Source of the DNA: DATGFK01 sp040007395
GTDB lineage: Bacteria; Chloroflexota; Anaerolineae; Aggregatilineales; UBA2796
Length of the DNA: 30,535 nucleotides
Assembly (NCBI GenBank): GCA_040007395.1
Contig: JBDTVG010000019.1
Coordinates: forward strand, 1 to 30,535
Reading direction: 5' to 3'
Shown: positions 7,730-16,230 of the stretch, in pieces
Layout: each line of letters opens with the position of its first letter
Numbering within the stretch: position 1 is the stretch's first letter
Made by a program: the position numbers and the translations under genes
Notes under the pieces: model-generated
What the model saw: only the letters and a program-made list of their open reading frames with translations
The model's database searches: none
What the model was told of the DNA's origin: nothing

Positions 7730-8026
7730 GTGGATCAATCAACAAGAATAGTGACCGTTGGCATACAGGTTTTACCCTCATCCGACGATCCATATCCTGT
7801 CGTAGACCGGGCGATTGCCGCGATCAAGGCCACTGGCATCAAGCACGAAGTCTGCCCGATGGAAACTGTCGTGGAAGGCACACTTGATGAATGTCTGGCA
7901 GCAGCACGCGCTGCTCATGAGGCGTGTTTCGAGGCCGGGGTCAAAAAGGTAGTAACCATCGTCAAGATTAGTGACGGTGTAGAAGGCTCAACCATTGATG
8001 ACAAAGTAGCGAAGTATCGCGCATGA
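7730..8026 (+). CDS. Small thiamine-binding protein, MTH1187/YkoF (DUF77) family
   Basis: A 98-residue protein of the thiamine_BP family (PF01910, MTH1187 type), small ferredoxin-like folds reported to bind thiamine or related pyrimidines. Family features are VTVGIQVLP, AIAAIKATGIKHEVCPMETVVEGTLDECLAAARAAHEAC and VKKVVTIVKISD. The GTG start at 7730 follows AAAGGAG (7714-7720) at a good distance. It sits between thiN and the ABC permease and overlaps the permease start by four bases (ATGA), so it is surely co-transcribed. A role as carrier or sensor of thiamine or its precursor at the transporter is inferred. The family is often found next to HMP-type transporters. Confidence 0.9.
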   Translation: MDQSTRIVTVGIQVLPSSDDPYPVVDRAIAAIKATGIKHEVCPMETVVEGTLDECLAAARAAHEACFEAGVKKVVTIVKISDGVEGSTIDDKVAKYRA

Positions 8027-8838
8027 ATTTCAGGCACTTTGCCGCTGCCAAAGGGCGTTTGGCGGTACTGCCAACTCTGGTCGTGCTAACGCTTCTGGTT
8101 ATCATCTGGGAGATTGCGGTGCAGGCCGATACATCGCCTGTGCGGGTAATCCCTGCCCCCTCGGAGATTCTCGCGGCAGGGCTGCGTACTCGCGAAACGC
8201 TGCTGACTCAGCATATTCCACAGACGTTACTCGAAACGGTGATCGGCTTGGCGATGGCGTTGGTGCTAGGGTTACTGGTCGCCGCCTTGCTGGATTTTGC
8301 ACCGCTGCTTAAGCAAGCTTTGTACCCGCTGCTAGTCGTCTCACAGACGATCCCCATTGTGGCATTGGCGGCAGTGCTGATTATTGCTTTTGGATTTGGC
8401 ATCTGGCCCAAAGTGATTGTCGTGGTGCTGTTTTGCTTCTTCCCAATTGCGGTAGCGACGATTGATGGACTGGCAGCGACAGATCCCGACCTTGTGGCAT
8501 TGCTGCGGGCGATGGGGGCTTCGCGTGGGCAGATCTGGCGGAAGGTACGCTTTCCGTCAGCATTGCCGTCTTTTTTTAGCGGTTTGCGGATTGCAGCAAC
8601 CTTCAGCGTAACGGGCGCAGTCGTCGGGGAATACATCACATCGCAGTATGGGTTAGGCCAATACTTGCGATCTGCCTTAAGTCAAGGACGGAACGATCAA
8701 GCTTTTGTATCTATCGTAATCACATCATTGCTGAGTATTGGGTTTGTCGGGCTAGTAACGATCATCGAACTGATCACGCTGCCGTGGTTTTTCACCGAAG
8801 CTCGCGAGTCACAGTGGTCTGAACCGGGTATCTATTAA
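8023..8838 (+). CDS. thiX: ABC transporter permease for a thiamine precursor (ThiX-like)
   Basis: A 271-residue inner-membrane permease of the NitT/TauT class with about six membrane helices. The EAA-type loop that docks the ATPase is clear: ALLRAMGASRGQIWRKVRFPSALP, then SGLRIAATFSVTGAVVGEYI. The start ATG overlaps the stop of the thiamine-binding protein (8023-8026), and the binding-protein gene follows after 18 bases. The TPP riboswitch and the ThiY-like neighbour point to uptake of the pyrimidine moiety (formylaminopyrimidine or HMP), not nitrate or sulfonate. The family alone would not tell the substrate. The matching ATPase is not encoded in this window. Confidence 0.88.
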   Translation: MNFRHFAAAKGRLAVLPTLVVLTLLVIIWEIAVQADTSPVRVIPAPSEILAAGLRTRETLLTQHIPQTLLETVIGLAMALVLGLLVAALLDFAPLLKQALYPLLVVSQTIPIVALAAVLIIAFGFGIWPKVIVVVLFCFFPIAVATIDGLAATDPDLVALLRAMGASRGQIWRKVRFPSALPSFFSGLRIAATFSVTGAVVGEYITSQYGLGQYLRSALSQGRNDQAFVSIVITSLLSIGFVGLVTIIELITLPWFFTEARESQWSEPGIY

Positions 8839-8856
8839 CGATATGGAGAAAGCATC

Positions 8857-9945
8857 ATGAGAAAAATTTTAGCGATTTTCGTTCTGCTAGCGGTGTTAAT
8901 AGCATTAGCTGGCGGGTTGGGACAAGTACGAGCGACTGATCAACAGGCCACTGCTGCGCCCATTGTAGAAAGTACACCTGCTGTCGGCAGCGATCCGTTG
9001 GGAGGGGCGACAACCTTTGCCAAAGCCACCAAACCCACCACCGTCAATTTGATGTTGGACTGGACACCGAACACCAACCATCTTGGGATTTATGTCGCGC
9101 AGGCCAAAGGCTACTACAAAGAGGCAAACCTGACCGTTGAGATCCAGCAACCGGGCGATGTCCAGCTTGAGCAGATTGTGGCGACGGGCAAAGCGCAGTT
9201 CGGCATCAGCTTTCAGGAACAAACTAGCTATGCTCGTGGCGATAAACTACCCATTGTCTCAATCGCCGCTATCATCCAGCATAACACATCGGGGTTTGCC
9301 AGTATCGACAAGAAGAAGCCGCTAAAATCCGCCGCCGATCTAGCAGGGTTGCGTTATGGGGCGTTCGGCTCGGCAGTCGAAAAGCCGATCCTGAATGCGC
9401 TGTTGCAGTGTGATGGAGCCAGCGCCGATAAGATCGACTTTATCGATGTTGGCTTTGCCGACCCGATCCCGCTGCTTGAAAAAGAACGGATCGACTTTGC
9501 ATGGCTATATTACGGTGTAGAAGGCATCCAAGCCAAAGAGCGTGGACTTGATCTGGACTTTGTGATGCTCAAGGATTATCAGAAGTGTGTCCCCGACTAC
9601 TATACACCGCTGATGATCACTAATGAGGACATGATCAAGAATCAGCCGGATGTGGTTAAGGCTTTTGTACAGGCAACGGCACATGGTTATGCTGACGCGA
9701 TCAAGACTCCCGACGAAGCCGCCGACATCCTAATGAAGGCCGCGCCAGATCTTGATCCGGCATTTGTCCATGAAAGTGCTAAGTGGCTAGCGGGCCAATT
9801 TCAGGCTGACGCGCCGCGTTGGGGTGAGCAAAAGGCCGAAATCTGGCAGCGTTTCACCGATTTTCTGGTAGCGAATCAAGCCCTCAAAGCGCCGATTGAC
9901 TCGAATGCCGCCTTCACGAACGACTTCTTGCCAAGCGGTAAATAG
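8857..9945 (+). CDS. thiY: Thiamine-precursor binding protein of an ABC transporter (ThiY-like, NMT1/THI5 domain)
   Basis: A 362-residue extracytoplasmic binding protein. An N-terminal membrane segment (residues about 3-22, signal peptide ending near VRA) is followed by a Thr/Ala-rich stretch and the NMT1/THI5-like domain: VNLMLDWTPNTNHLGIYVAQAKGYYKEANL, QLEQIVATGKAQFGISFQE, LRYGAFGS and IDFAWLYYGVEGIQAK. The LDWTPNTNHLG and FAWLYYG motifs are typical of pyrimidine-binding ThiY proteins. There is no lipobox cysteine, so a cleaved or membrane-anchored form is likely. GGAG lies 8 bases before the ATG. Last gene of the riboswitch operon. It should deliver HMP-type pyrimidine to the ThiX permease. 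Confidence 0.92.
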   Translation: MRKILAIFVLLAVLIALAGGLGQVRATDQQATAAPIVESTPAVGSDPLGGATTFAKATKPTTVNLMLDWTPNTNHLGIYVAQAKGYYKEANLTVEIQQPGDVQLEQIVATGKAQFGISFQEQTSYARGDKLPIVSIAAIIQHNTSGFASIDKKKPLKSAADLAGLRYGAFGSAVEKPILNALLQCDGASADKIDFIDVGFADPIPLLEKERIDFAWLYYGVEGIQAKERGLDLDFVMLKDYQKCVPDYYTPLMITNEDMIKNQPDVVKAFVQATAHGYADAIKTPDEAADILMKAAPDLDPAFVHESAKWLAGQFQADAPRWGEQKAEIWQRFTDFLVANQALKAPIDSNAAFTNDFLPSGK

Positions 9946-9957
9946 CTGCAACTTGTG

Positions 9958-9983
9958 CGGGCGGTTCCCACCAATACCGCCCG
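9958..9983 (+). terminator. Hairpin at the end of the thiamine operon
   Basis: An 8-bp stem CGGGCGGT / ACCGCCCG with a 10-base loop, 12 bases after the thiY stop. No U-tract follows on the plus strand and none is clear on the minus strand, so it may terminate only weakly or protect the mRNA end. Confidence 0.5.
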
Positions 9984-10020
9984 TATAGTTAAAGCAGACT
10001 TCTAGGCTATATACTGGCGC

Positions 10021-12684
10021 TCAATTAGTTTTTAGCCCCGCGTACAACGGAGTCATGGCTGGGTCAGCCTTTAGGGCGCAATCAATAAAACCGTTTAGGT
10101 AGGCACGCTGTTGGCTGACCTCCACACCTAACGCAGGTAGCGAAGTGGCGCACGATTGAAAGGCTAACGCACTCGTTTGGGCAGAGTCTAATGCCGTGTT
10201 GAGATCGACCTTGAGCAGCAGTACCTTGTCTAGCGCTTCATATAGCTCCAACTGAAGCTCAAACAGAGTCCGGTCTGAACCCAGCGAGAGGCCGGGGAAG
10301 ATCAGCGTGTTGGGATCGTCCAATAGGGTCGATATCTGTTTGTACAGGGCAACTGTTGCTGAACCTTGTGCGGTCAGTAAAGTCGGGTCGGCAAGCAGCG
10401 AACGGCGTGCGGGCATAGAAGAAAACAAGATCGGCGTGCGGGCGGCTTTGCTGATAAAGCGATAGCACGCTTCTGGATTCTGTGCCGTTGCGCTGATGTA
10501 GAATCCGCCGAGGTTATAGGTCACAGCGGCATATTTGCTACCTTGAGGATAGAGTGTCACTTTGGTGTTGGCGGTATCGGTAGCCGATCCGGGCAAGGGC
10601 AGCGTAAACGCGGTAAGGGTACTCTGGCGAATAGAGGATGTATCGGCGGCGAACGAAATATCGAGGCCAGCGCTGAACAGCGGGTGATACTTAAAATCGC
10701 CATCCTGAGCCAGCTTCACGACCTGTTGAATCGCATCGACTGTGGCAGGATCGGTAAAGTTGATGGTCGGCGGATTTGTGCGGAAATCAATCGGATTACC
10801 GCCGAAGGCCGCGATAAGCTGGAACAGATAAGCGCCGAACGTGTTCACGGGAACGAAGCCCGGTTTGCCTGTGCCATCTGCCTTGAGCGTTTTGAGTGCG
10901 TCCACGAACTGTGCGGTTGTCCACGTTTGTCCCGGTTCCGGCACGCCTGCCTTCTGAAAACGATCACTGTCATATTTGAGGACGTTGGGCGAGATGTCCG
11001 AGGGCAGCATCCAGATCTTGTTATCTAGTGTGACCTGTGCCAGTGTGCCAGCGATCATATCGCTTTTGTCGAAGGTTTTATCGGAAGCTACCAGCGAATC
11101 AATATTGAGCATCCGTGACACTTGTGCCGGGGAAACTGCATTGAATGGCGCATAGACACAATCGTACTTGAGCAAACTGGGGCCAACCTGATTGAGCGAA
11201 GTCGCATCCAATGATTTTTCGAGGATGACTTTGGCAACGTCTGGATCGCTAGCGGTGAAGTCGTCAATCACCTTATTCCACTGATCGAGGTTGGGCAGAG
11301 AGAAGCCAACCACGCCGACTTTCAACGCAACTTTCCCCGGTGGCAGATTAAGCGCTGGTTCCGGCGTTTTGATCACTAATGTCAGACTGTTCTTGCGATC
11401 CGCTGCCGTTTGTTGATTCTTCAGGGCTTGATCCTCAGCAGTCTTTAGCGCCGTAGGAATATCAGCATTGTTCGTCTTGACGTTATCGTAGGCGCTTGCC
11501 AGATAGTCCATATAGCGCATTTCCGACAGGGGGATGGCGTTGGCAACTGCCGTACTGATCAGGCTTTGCAGATCTGGACTGATGTTCAAAGTAAATGGTA
11601 TGGTATTGTTGTTTTGTGTCCCCAACAGACTCTTGCGGGCAGGCGTTGAAGCCAACGCATCGTTGGCAACGTCACCGCGTGTCGTTAACCACTGCGCCAG
11701 CGTATAGGCTTCTTTAGGATATAGTGTGCCGCCGCTGACCGCAAAGCCTTGCACCACCAACGGTGCTTTACCACCGGGCAGTAGAGTCACCACCCGCTTA
11801 TCGGGGCCGCCGGGTCGCAAAACCGTACTAATCGCTGGAGCCACACTCAACGGCGCTTTGTTGAATTCTGAGCCGACCATTGCTGCCTGATCGAGCTTGA
11901 GCCAATCCTGAAATAACGTATTGACTTCGGGTGTATCGAATTTGGGTAGATTAGGAATACTGCTCGTATCGAGCAGGCTGTTGGTCAGCAAGCTGCGAAA
12001 CACGTAGGCAATTTGTGCGCCGTATACGTCCAGCGTAGGGTTAGCGGCTTTGCCATCACTATCCTTCACAGCAAGCTGCTGCATCGCATTACTGAGATCG
12101 TCGATTGTCCATTTGTCGTTTGGATAGGCCAGTTTTGCATTGTCGAAAGCCGATACACTGTAGCTCAAAACATAGGGATCGGCGGCGAAAGGCAGTGCCC
12201 AGATCCCGCCATCCCATTGATAGGACTGCCAAATGGACGGGAAGAAATCGTCGGGATTGACGGTGGTGTCAGAGTCAACCAGCGGTTTCAAGTTCAAGAA
12301 GTAGCCAGCACGAGTCGCCTCAACAGAGATACTAGGCGCGTTCGTACCGATAATATTCCCGTTAGTAACATACAGCACATCCGACGAACTGACATACGTT
12401 TGCACGGCGCTAAAATGCCTATCCAGATCGGGCGCTGCTGGCGGAATGCTGGCATCTACCTTGACAATGTTGACCTTGATGCCGGGGTGTGAAGTCTCAA
12501 AATCAGTGATCAGTTTGTCGGTAAAGGCGCTGGCAGTCAAACTAGGGATAGCCAACGCCAATGTCACCGAATTGACCGTCGGTGCGGTAGCTTGTGGTGC
12601 GGGTGTTGCCGCTGGTTGGCACGCCGCCAGCATAATGAGCATAACCATCAACAAAACGGTGAGCCGTCGAATAGACAACATCAT
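10021..12684 (-). CDS. Lipoprotein with two tandem ABC-type extracellular solute-binding domains
   Basis: An 887-residue lipoprotein with lipobox LAAC, lipidated Cys at residue 22. Two successive family 1 extracellular solute-binding domains follow: residues about 38-420 (ITDFETSHPGIKVNIVKV, WALPFAADPYVLSYSVSAFDNA, DKWTIDDLSNAMQQL, AYTLAQWLTTRGDV, TPARKSLLG) and about 455-800 (VIDDFTASDPDVAKVILEK, WMLPSDISPNVLKYDSDRFQKAG, QTWTTAQFVDALKTL, CYRFISKAARTPI, MPARRSLLA). The same landmarks occur in the same order in both halves, so this is an internal duplication or fusion; ordinary family members are 400-450 residues. No permease or ATPase gene adjoins it. ATG at 12684 or 12681, behind AAGGGGA. 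The substrate, probably an oligosaccharide-like solute, cannot be told. Confidence 0.9.
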   Translation of the reverse strand: MMLSIRRLTVLLMVMLIMLAACQPAATPAPQATAPTVNSVTLALAIPSLTASAFTDKLITDFETSHPGIKVNIVKVDASIPPAAPDLDRHFSAVQTYVSSSDVLYVTNGNIIGTNAPSISVEATRAGYFLNLKPLVDSDTTVNPDDFFPSIWQSYQWDGGIWALPFAADPYVLSYSVSAFDNAKLAYPNDKWTIDDLSNAMQQLAVKDSDGKAANPTLDVYGAQIAYVFRSLLTNSLLDTSSIPNLPKFDTPEVNTLFQDWLKLDQAAMVGSEFNKAPLSVAPAISTVLRPGGPDKRVVTLLPGGKAPLVVQGFAVSGGTLYPKEAYTLAQWLTTRGDVANDALASTPARKSLLGTQNNNTIPFTLNISPDLQSLISTAVANAIPLSEMRYMDYLASAYDNVKTNNADIPTALKTAEDQALKNQQTAADRKNSLTLVIKTPEPALNLPPGKVALKVGVVGFSLPNLDQWNKVIDDFTASDPDVAKVILEKSLDATSLNQVGPSLLKYDCVYAPFNAVSPAQVSRMLNIDSLVASDKTFDKSDMIAGTLAQVTLDNKIWMLPSDISPNVLKYDSDRFQKAGVPEPGQTWTTAQFVDALKTLKADGTGKPGFVPVNTFGAYLFQLIAAFGGNPIDFRTNPPTINFTDPATVDAIQQVVKLAQDGDFKYHPLFSAGLDISFAADTSSIRQSTLTAFTLPLPGSATDTANTKVTLYPQGSKYAAVTYNLGGFYISATAQNPEACYRFISKAARTPILFSSMPARRSLLADPTLLTAQGSATVALYKQISTLLDDPNTLIFPGLSLGSDRTLFELQLELYEALDKVLLLKVDLNTALDSAQTSALAFQSCATSLPALGVEVSQQRAYLNGFIDCALKADPAMTPLYAGLKTN

Positions 12685-12796
12685 ATAGTCCCCTTAGCAT
12701 CAGCTTGGCGATTACAAATTTCTATAGATTAGGTGTTTGATCATTTCAGTGGTTCGCGCAGGCGATGGCCTCTACATAAACATGTATTGAATGTAG

Positions 12797-12816
12797 GGGT
12801 CGGGCCTGCCCGACCC
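12797..12816 (-). terminator. G+C-rich hairpin after the ABC export operon (repeat-like)
   Basis: GGGTCGGG / CCCGACCC with loop CCTG forms a 20-base perfect inverted repeat in the gap between the permease gene end (12837) and the double solute-binding gene start. It lacks a good U-tract. The motif resembles dispersed intergenic hairpins of Chloroflexota; only this copy is in the window. Confidence 0.5.
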
Positions 12817-12836
12817 TGTATTGTTGGACATACCAA

Positions 12837-15395
12837 TTACTCGAATTGCAGTGCTTGCAAAATATCGAGTCGGGCGGCACTGCGGGCGGGCAGGATGGCA
12901 GCACTTAGCGCCAGAATCACGCCTACGATGATCGCAGCGATGATGCCTACTATTGGGAACGAGTACGGCAATTGCCAACCGATAGCATCAAAGGCCGCGA
13001 TGAAGCCATAGCTCATGACGAGACCGCCTAGTACTCCCGCCGCTGTACCGAACAGACCCAATAGCAGCGCTTCCGCCATCACGATACGTCGTACTTGCTT
13101 CCGACTTCCGCCAACAGCCCGGATCACGCCGATCTCACGGGTGCGCTCCAAGACGTTGATTGTCAATGTATTGAGCAAGCCAAGCGCCGCTGGGATCAGG
13201 ATCAAGATCGCTATTGCGTAGAAAGCCCACAAGGCGCTGCTCGTTGTCTCTAGGAGGATGGCGCGATATTCACCTGCCAGACTCGCCGTGAACTGCGGGT
13301 AAGCAGTCAGCTTGTCCTGAACTTTTGCCAGTGCAGCCGCTTTATCAATGCTGGGTTTTACATTCAGCAGCAGCATGACATCTTCGGATTTCTGGAAGTC
13401 GGCTTTCAAGTTATTCTGCGAGATGTAGATCGCGGCTAACTTGAGGGTCAGAAGGTCATTGGCAATGCCCACGACATGATAGGTTTGCGGCCCATTGGGA
13501 GTCTCCACCGGAAAATCGCTGCCCACGTCCACATGCAACGCCGAAGCTGTCAGCGAATTGAGGATAGTCGCCCGTCCGGCGGCAAGGGCGGGAAATGCAG
13601 TTTCCGGTGTACCTTTGACAAAATCGATGGTCGAGAGCTTGGGATAGTTGGTCGGGTCGATAGCAAGGACTTCCATTGCCTGCCCATTGGCGACACTCGA
13701 CGCATAGCGCAAACTGGCGACCGAGGCTATTTCTGGCAGGGCTTCCAACTGTTTCGCCAGCGATTCGTCAGCGCCAATCACTGTGTTGTACACAGCTAGT
13801 GTTTGTGGCAGGATGATAATATCGCTGGCAAACGTGTGATTCGTCAGATCGATTACGAATGTGCCGAGGCTAGTCACCAACGCAGTGATCATGACTAGAG
13901 TCGCCAGACCAATCATTAATGTGCTAGCAGTAATCGCGACTCGACCCGGCTGCCGAGTCAGGTTGCCACGCGCCAGATCGCCTTCGCGGGCATACCAGAT
14001 CGTCAAGATCGGGCCAAAGAGTCGGGCGACTGGTGCCACTAGACCCGGTGCGGCAACGATCATCCCGACGAGGAACAGGATCGCGCCTGAGGCTGATGTT
14101 TTAGCACTAGCCGCCAACAGCGCGACACCCAGCACCATCAATACGATCCCGACGATCAATCCCCAACGGGCAGCCCTGCGCACGTCGGAGGCAGTTGACG
14201 GGCGCAGGGCTTCCAACGGCGAAATGCGACTTGCAGATCGGGCAGGCCAATATCCGGCAGCGAGGGTCGTAAGCAATCCTAATGCGATTACGCCAAGTAT
14301 CGCATTGACGTTCAATGACAGGCTAAAGGTCATCCCACGTTCGTACTGCGCCAAAAACGGATTAAATAGATTTACCATGCCTAACGCTAGCACATAGCCC
14401 AGCAGCAGCCCCAAGCCAGTCCCGATAATGCCTTGCACTAAACTTTCGATCAGGATCATTTGGGTGATCTGCCCGCGTGTCGCTCCGATAGCTCGCAGCA
14501 TTGCCAAGTCGCGGCGACGTTCCAGAATAATCGTTCGGAACGTGTTGAAGATCAGGAACGCACCAAGAAACAACGCCAGCAGTCCCATCAAATTAAAGAT
14601 GGCAAAGCTGATCTGTACAGCGGCGAAGATGTCGGTCTGGTCGCTAGAATTGGCGGTGTAGTTCGGGCCAAGTGCTTTGAGTATATCGGCGTGCACGGCA
14701 CTGTGGTCAACACCGGGTTGGAACGCGACTTCAATCGTATTGATCAGACCCGGTTGATTGAGCGCGGCTTGCGCGTCGCTCAGCGGAACGAGGATTTCTG
14801 GCGCGTACAGATTGCCTTTGTCTGCCAGCAAGCCAACAATCGTGAAAGATTGCAGACCGTTAGCCGTCATCAGCGGGATCGTCGCGCCGACCCCAAAATC
14901 TGGCACGAGTTCAACAATTCCAGCCGGCATGATAGCCTGTCCAGTGTCACCCGCTTCCAAGAATCGTCCGGCGCTAACCACAAAATGATGGACAGCATTA
15001 GCGCTTGTTGGTTCAACACCGACCACACGAATCTGATTGGCGCTGCCCAGATTACCCAATGAGGACAACGTGATCTGGCGGCGAAGTTCACCCGTTGCCG
15101 CTTGTACGCCGTTGACGGTAGTCACCGTTTTCAGGGCATTCTCTGGCAAAAATGATCCACCAGATGTGCTGGTGATCATCATATCGGCCTCGCCTGACGT
15201 TGACTGTATCGTCTGCTTGAAGGCATTCAACGCACTTGGCAACGTAATATTGATAGCAAAGATGAGTGCTACGCCAAAGACAATAGCCAGCGTTGTCAAC
15301 GCAGTTCGCAGCTTGCGGCGGCTCAGATAGGCAAAAGCCATGATTGCCATTTCCGACAGCGGTGAGAGATATTTCGAGACGAAATTCGTGGTCAT
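12837..15395 (-). CDS. ABC transporter permease, large FtsX-like (DUF214/MacB type) with two FtsX domains
   Basis: An 852-residue membrane protein with about ten helices. An N-terminal helix (residues about 29-53) is followed by a large extracytoplasmic domain and the first FtsX core (about 260-390, with ILERRRDLAMLRAIGATRGQI). Two helices lie near 410-460. A further helix near 490-515 and a second extracytoplasmic domain lead to the second FtsX core (about 725-852, with NVLERTREIGVIRAVGGSRKQVRRIV). The two RxIGA/RAVGG coupling loops are the hallmark of this mechanotransmission-type permease family, which exports or extracts lipids, lipoproteins or peptides. The start lies 4 bases after the stop of the ATPase gene, so translational coupling is likely. 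Substrate unknown. Confidence 0.92.
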   Translation of the reverse strand: MTTNFVSKYLSPLSEMAIMAFAYLSRRKLRTALTTLAIVFGVALIFAINITLPSALNAFKQTIQSTSGEADMMITSTSGGSFLPENALKTVTTVNGVQAATGELRRQITLSSLGNLGSANQIRVVGVEPTSANAVHHFVVSAGRFLEAGDTGQAIMPAGIVELVPDFGVGATIPLMTANGLQSFTIVGLLADKGNLYAPEILVPLSDAQAALNQPGLINTIEVAFQPGVDHSAVHADILKALGPNYTANSSDQTDIFAAVQISFAIFNLMGLLALFLGAFLIFNTFRTIILERRRDLAMLRAIGATRGQITQMILIESLVQGIIGTGLGLLLGYVLALGMVNLFNPFLAQYERGMTFSLSLNVNAILGVIALGLLTTLAAGYWPARSASRISPLEALRPSTASDVRRAARWGLIVGIVLMVLGVALLAASAKTSASGAILFLVGMIVAAPGLVAPVARLFGPILTIWYAREGDLARGNLTRQPGRVAITASTLMIGLATLVMITALVTSLGTFVIDLTNHTFASDIIILPQTLAVYNTVIGADESLAKQLEALPEIASVASLRYASSVANGQAMEVLAIDPTNYPKLSTIDFVKGTPETAFPALAAGRATILNSLTASALHVDVGSDFPVETPNGPQTYHVVGIANDLLTLKLAAIYISQNNLKADFQKSEDVMLLLNVKPSIDKAAALAKVQDKLTAYPQFTASLAGEYRAILLETTSSALWAFYAIAILILIPAALGLLNTLTINVLERTREIGVIRAVGGSRKQVRRIVMAEALLLGLFGTAAGVLGGLVMSYGFIAAFDAIGWQLPYSFPIVGIIAAIIVGVILALSAAILPARSAARLDILQALQFE

Positions 15396-15399
15396 CGTG

Positions 15400-16152
15400 T
15401 TACGCCCCTGACCAGTTCAAAGCAACCCGGCTAAGCTGTTCACGAATTTGATCGGCATTGCCCTGACCCTTGAGTCGGTTCTCATCGACCATTTTCCCGT
15501 CTTTGAGGAAGATAATGCGATCAGCGTAGGCCGCGATGCGCGGGTCATGCGTGACGAGGATCACCGTGCGTCCCCAGTCGTCAGCGGCCCGGCGTAGCAA
15601 CGACACGACTTCTTCGCTAGCGTGCGAGTCGAGATTACCTGTTGGCTCATCACCGAGGATCAAAGCCGGATTTGCCACCATTGCCCGCGCCAATGCGACA
15701 CGCTGCTGTTCGCCGCCGGAAAGCTCCGCCGGACGGTGTGTGCTGCGTTCAGCAAGGCCAACCTTGCTCAGTGCCGCGTCGGACCGCTGGAGTGCCTCAG
15801 CCCGCACCACCCCATCAAGAATCAGTGGCATAGCGACATTTTCTCTAGCGGTTAGCACCGGGATCAAATTAAAGAATTGAAAGATGAAGCCTAATTCTTT
15901 CCGACGTAGACTTGACAGCGCATCGTCGTTGAGCGTGCTCAGATCCTTGCCGTTGAGCCAGACTTTGCCACTGGTCGGATGCTCTAAGGCACCCAGCATA
16001 TAGAGCAGTGTACTCTTGCCGGAACCGCTTGGCCCCATCACCGCCAAAAACTCGCCTTCGTCAACCGTCAGGTTGATGTTCTGTAAGGCGTGGACTGGCT
16101 GTTTGGGATTACCGTAGGTTTTCGTTAAGGACTCTGTGCGGATCACTTGCAT
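15400..16152 (-). CDS. ABC transporter ATP-binding protein, LolD/MacB class
   Basis: A 250-residue cytoplasmic ATPase. Walker A is GPSGSGKS (residues 40-47), the Q-loop lies in FIFQFFNLIPVLTARENVAMPL, the signature is LSGGEQQR (144-151), Walker B is ALILGDEP (163-170), the D-loop is GNLDS and the switch histidine is in LVTHD. The FNLIPVLTA and EPTGNLDS forms are typical of the LolD/MacB/FtsE group that drives FtsX-type permeases, here the gene 4 bases downstream. GAGGG precedes the ATG by about 8 bases. A PadR regulator gene ends 78 bases upstream on the same strand and probably controls the operon. Confidence 0.95.
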   Translation of the reverse strand: MQVIRTESLTKTYGNPKQPVHALQNINLTVDEGEFLAVMGPSGSGKSTLLYMLGALEHPTSGKVWLNGKDLSTLNDDALSSLRRKELGFIFQFFNLIPVLTARENVAMPLILDGVVRAEALQRSDAALSKVGLAERSTHRPAELSGGEQQRVALARAMVANPALILGDEPTGNLDSHASEEVVSLLRRAADDWGRTVILVTHDPRIAAYADRIIFLKDGKMVDENRLKGQGNADQIREQLSRVALNWSGA

Positions 16153-16188
16153 TGCTTTACCCTCACGTTCATGTAGACTTTCCCAGAA

Positions 16189-16204
16189 AATAGAACTAAC
16201 TATT
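16189..16204. promoter_or_regulatory. Possible operator in front of the ABC export genes
   Basis: Inverted repeat AATAG-N6-CTATT in the 78-base gap between the PadR gene and the ATPase gene. It shares ATAGAA with the inverted repeat in front of the PadR gene itself. Short and AT-rich, so it may be chance. Confidence 0.3.
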
Positions 16205-16230
16205 CCACAGTTTCCCCGATCAATTTCTAA

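Noticed and set aside
14460..15062. Plus-strand open frame of 200 codons inside the FtsX-type permease gene
   Set aside because: Shadow of the permease on the other strand, with no family features.
15400..16152. Idea that this ATPase serves the ThiX-ThiY transporter
   Set aside because: Its LolD/MacB-type sequence and its 4-base spacing to an FtsX-type permease tie it to that permease.
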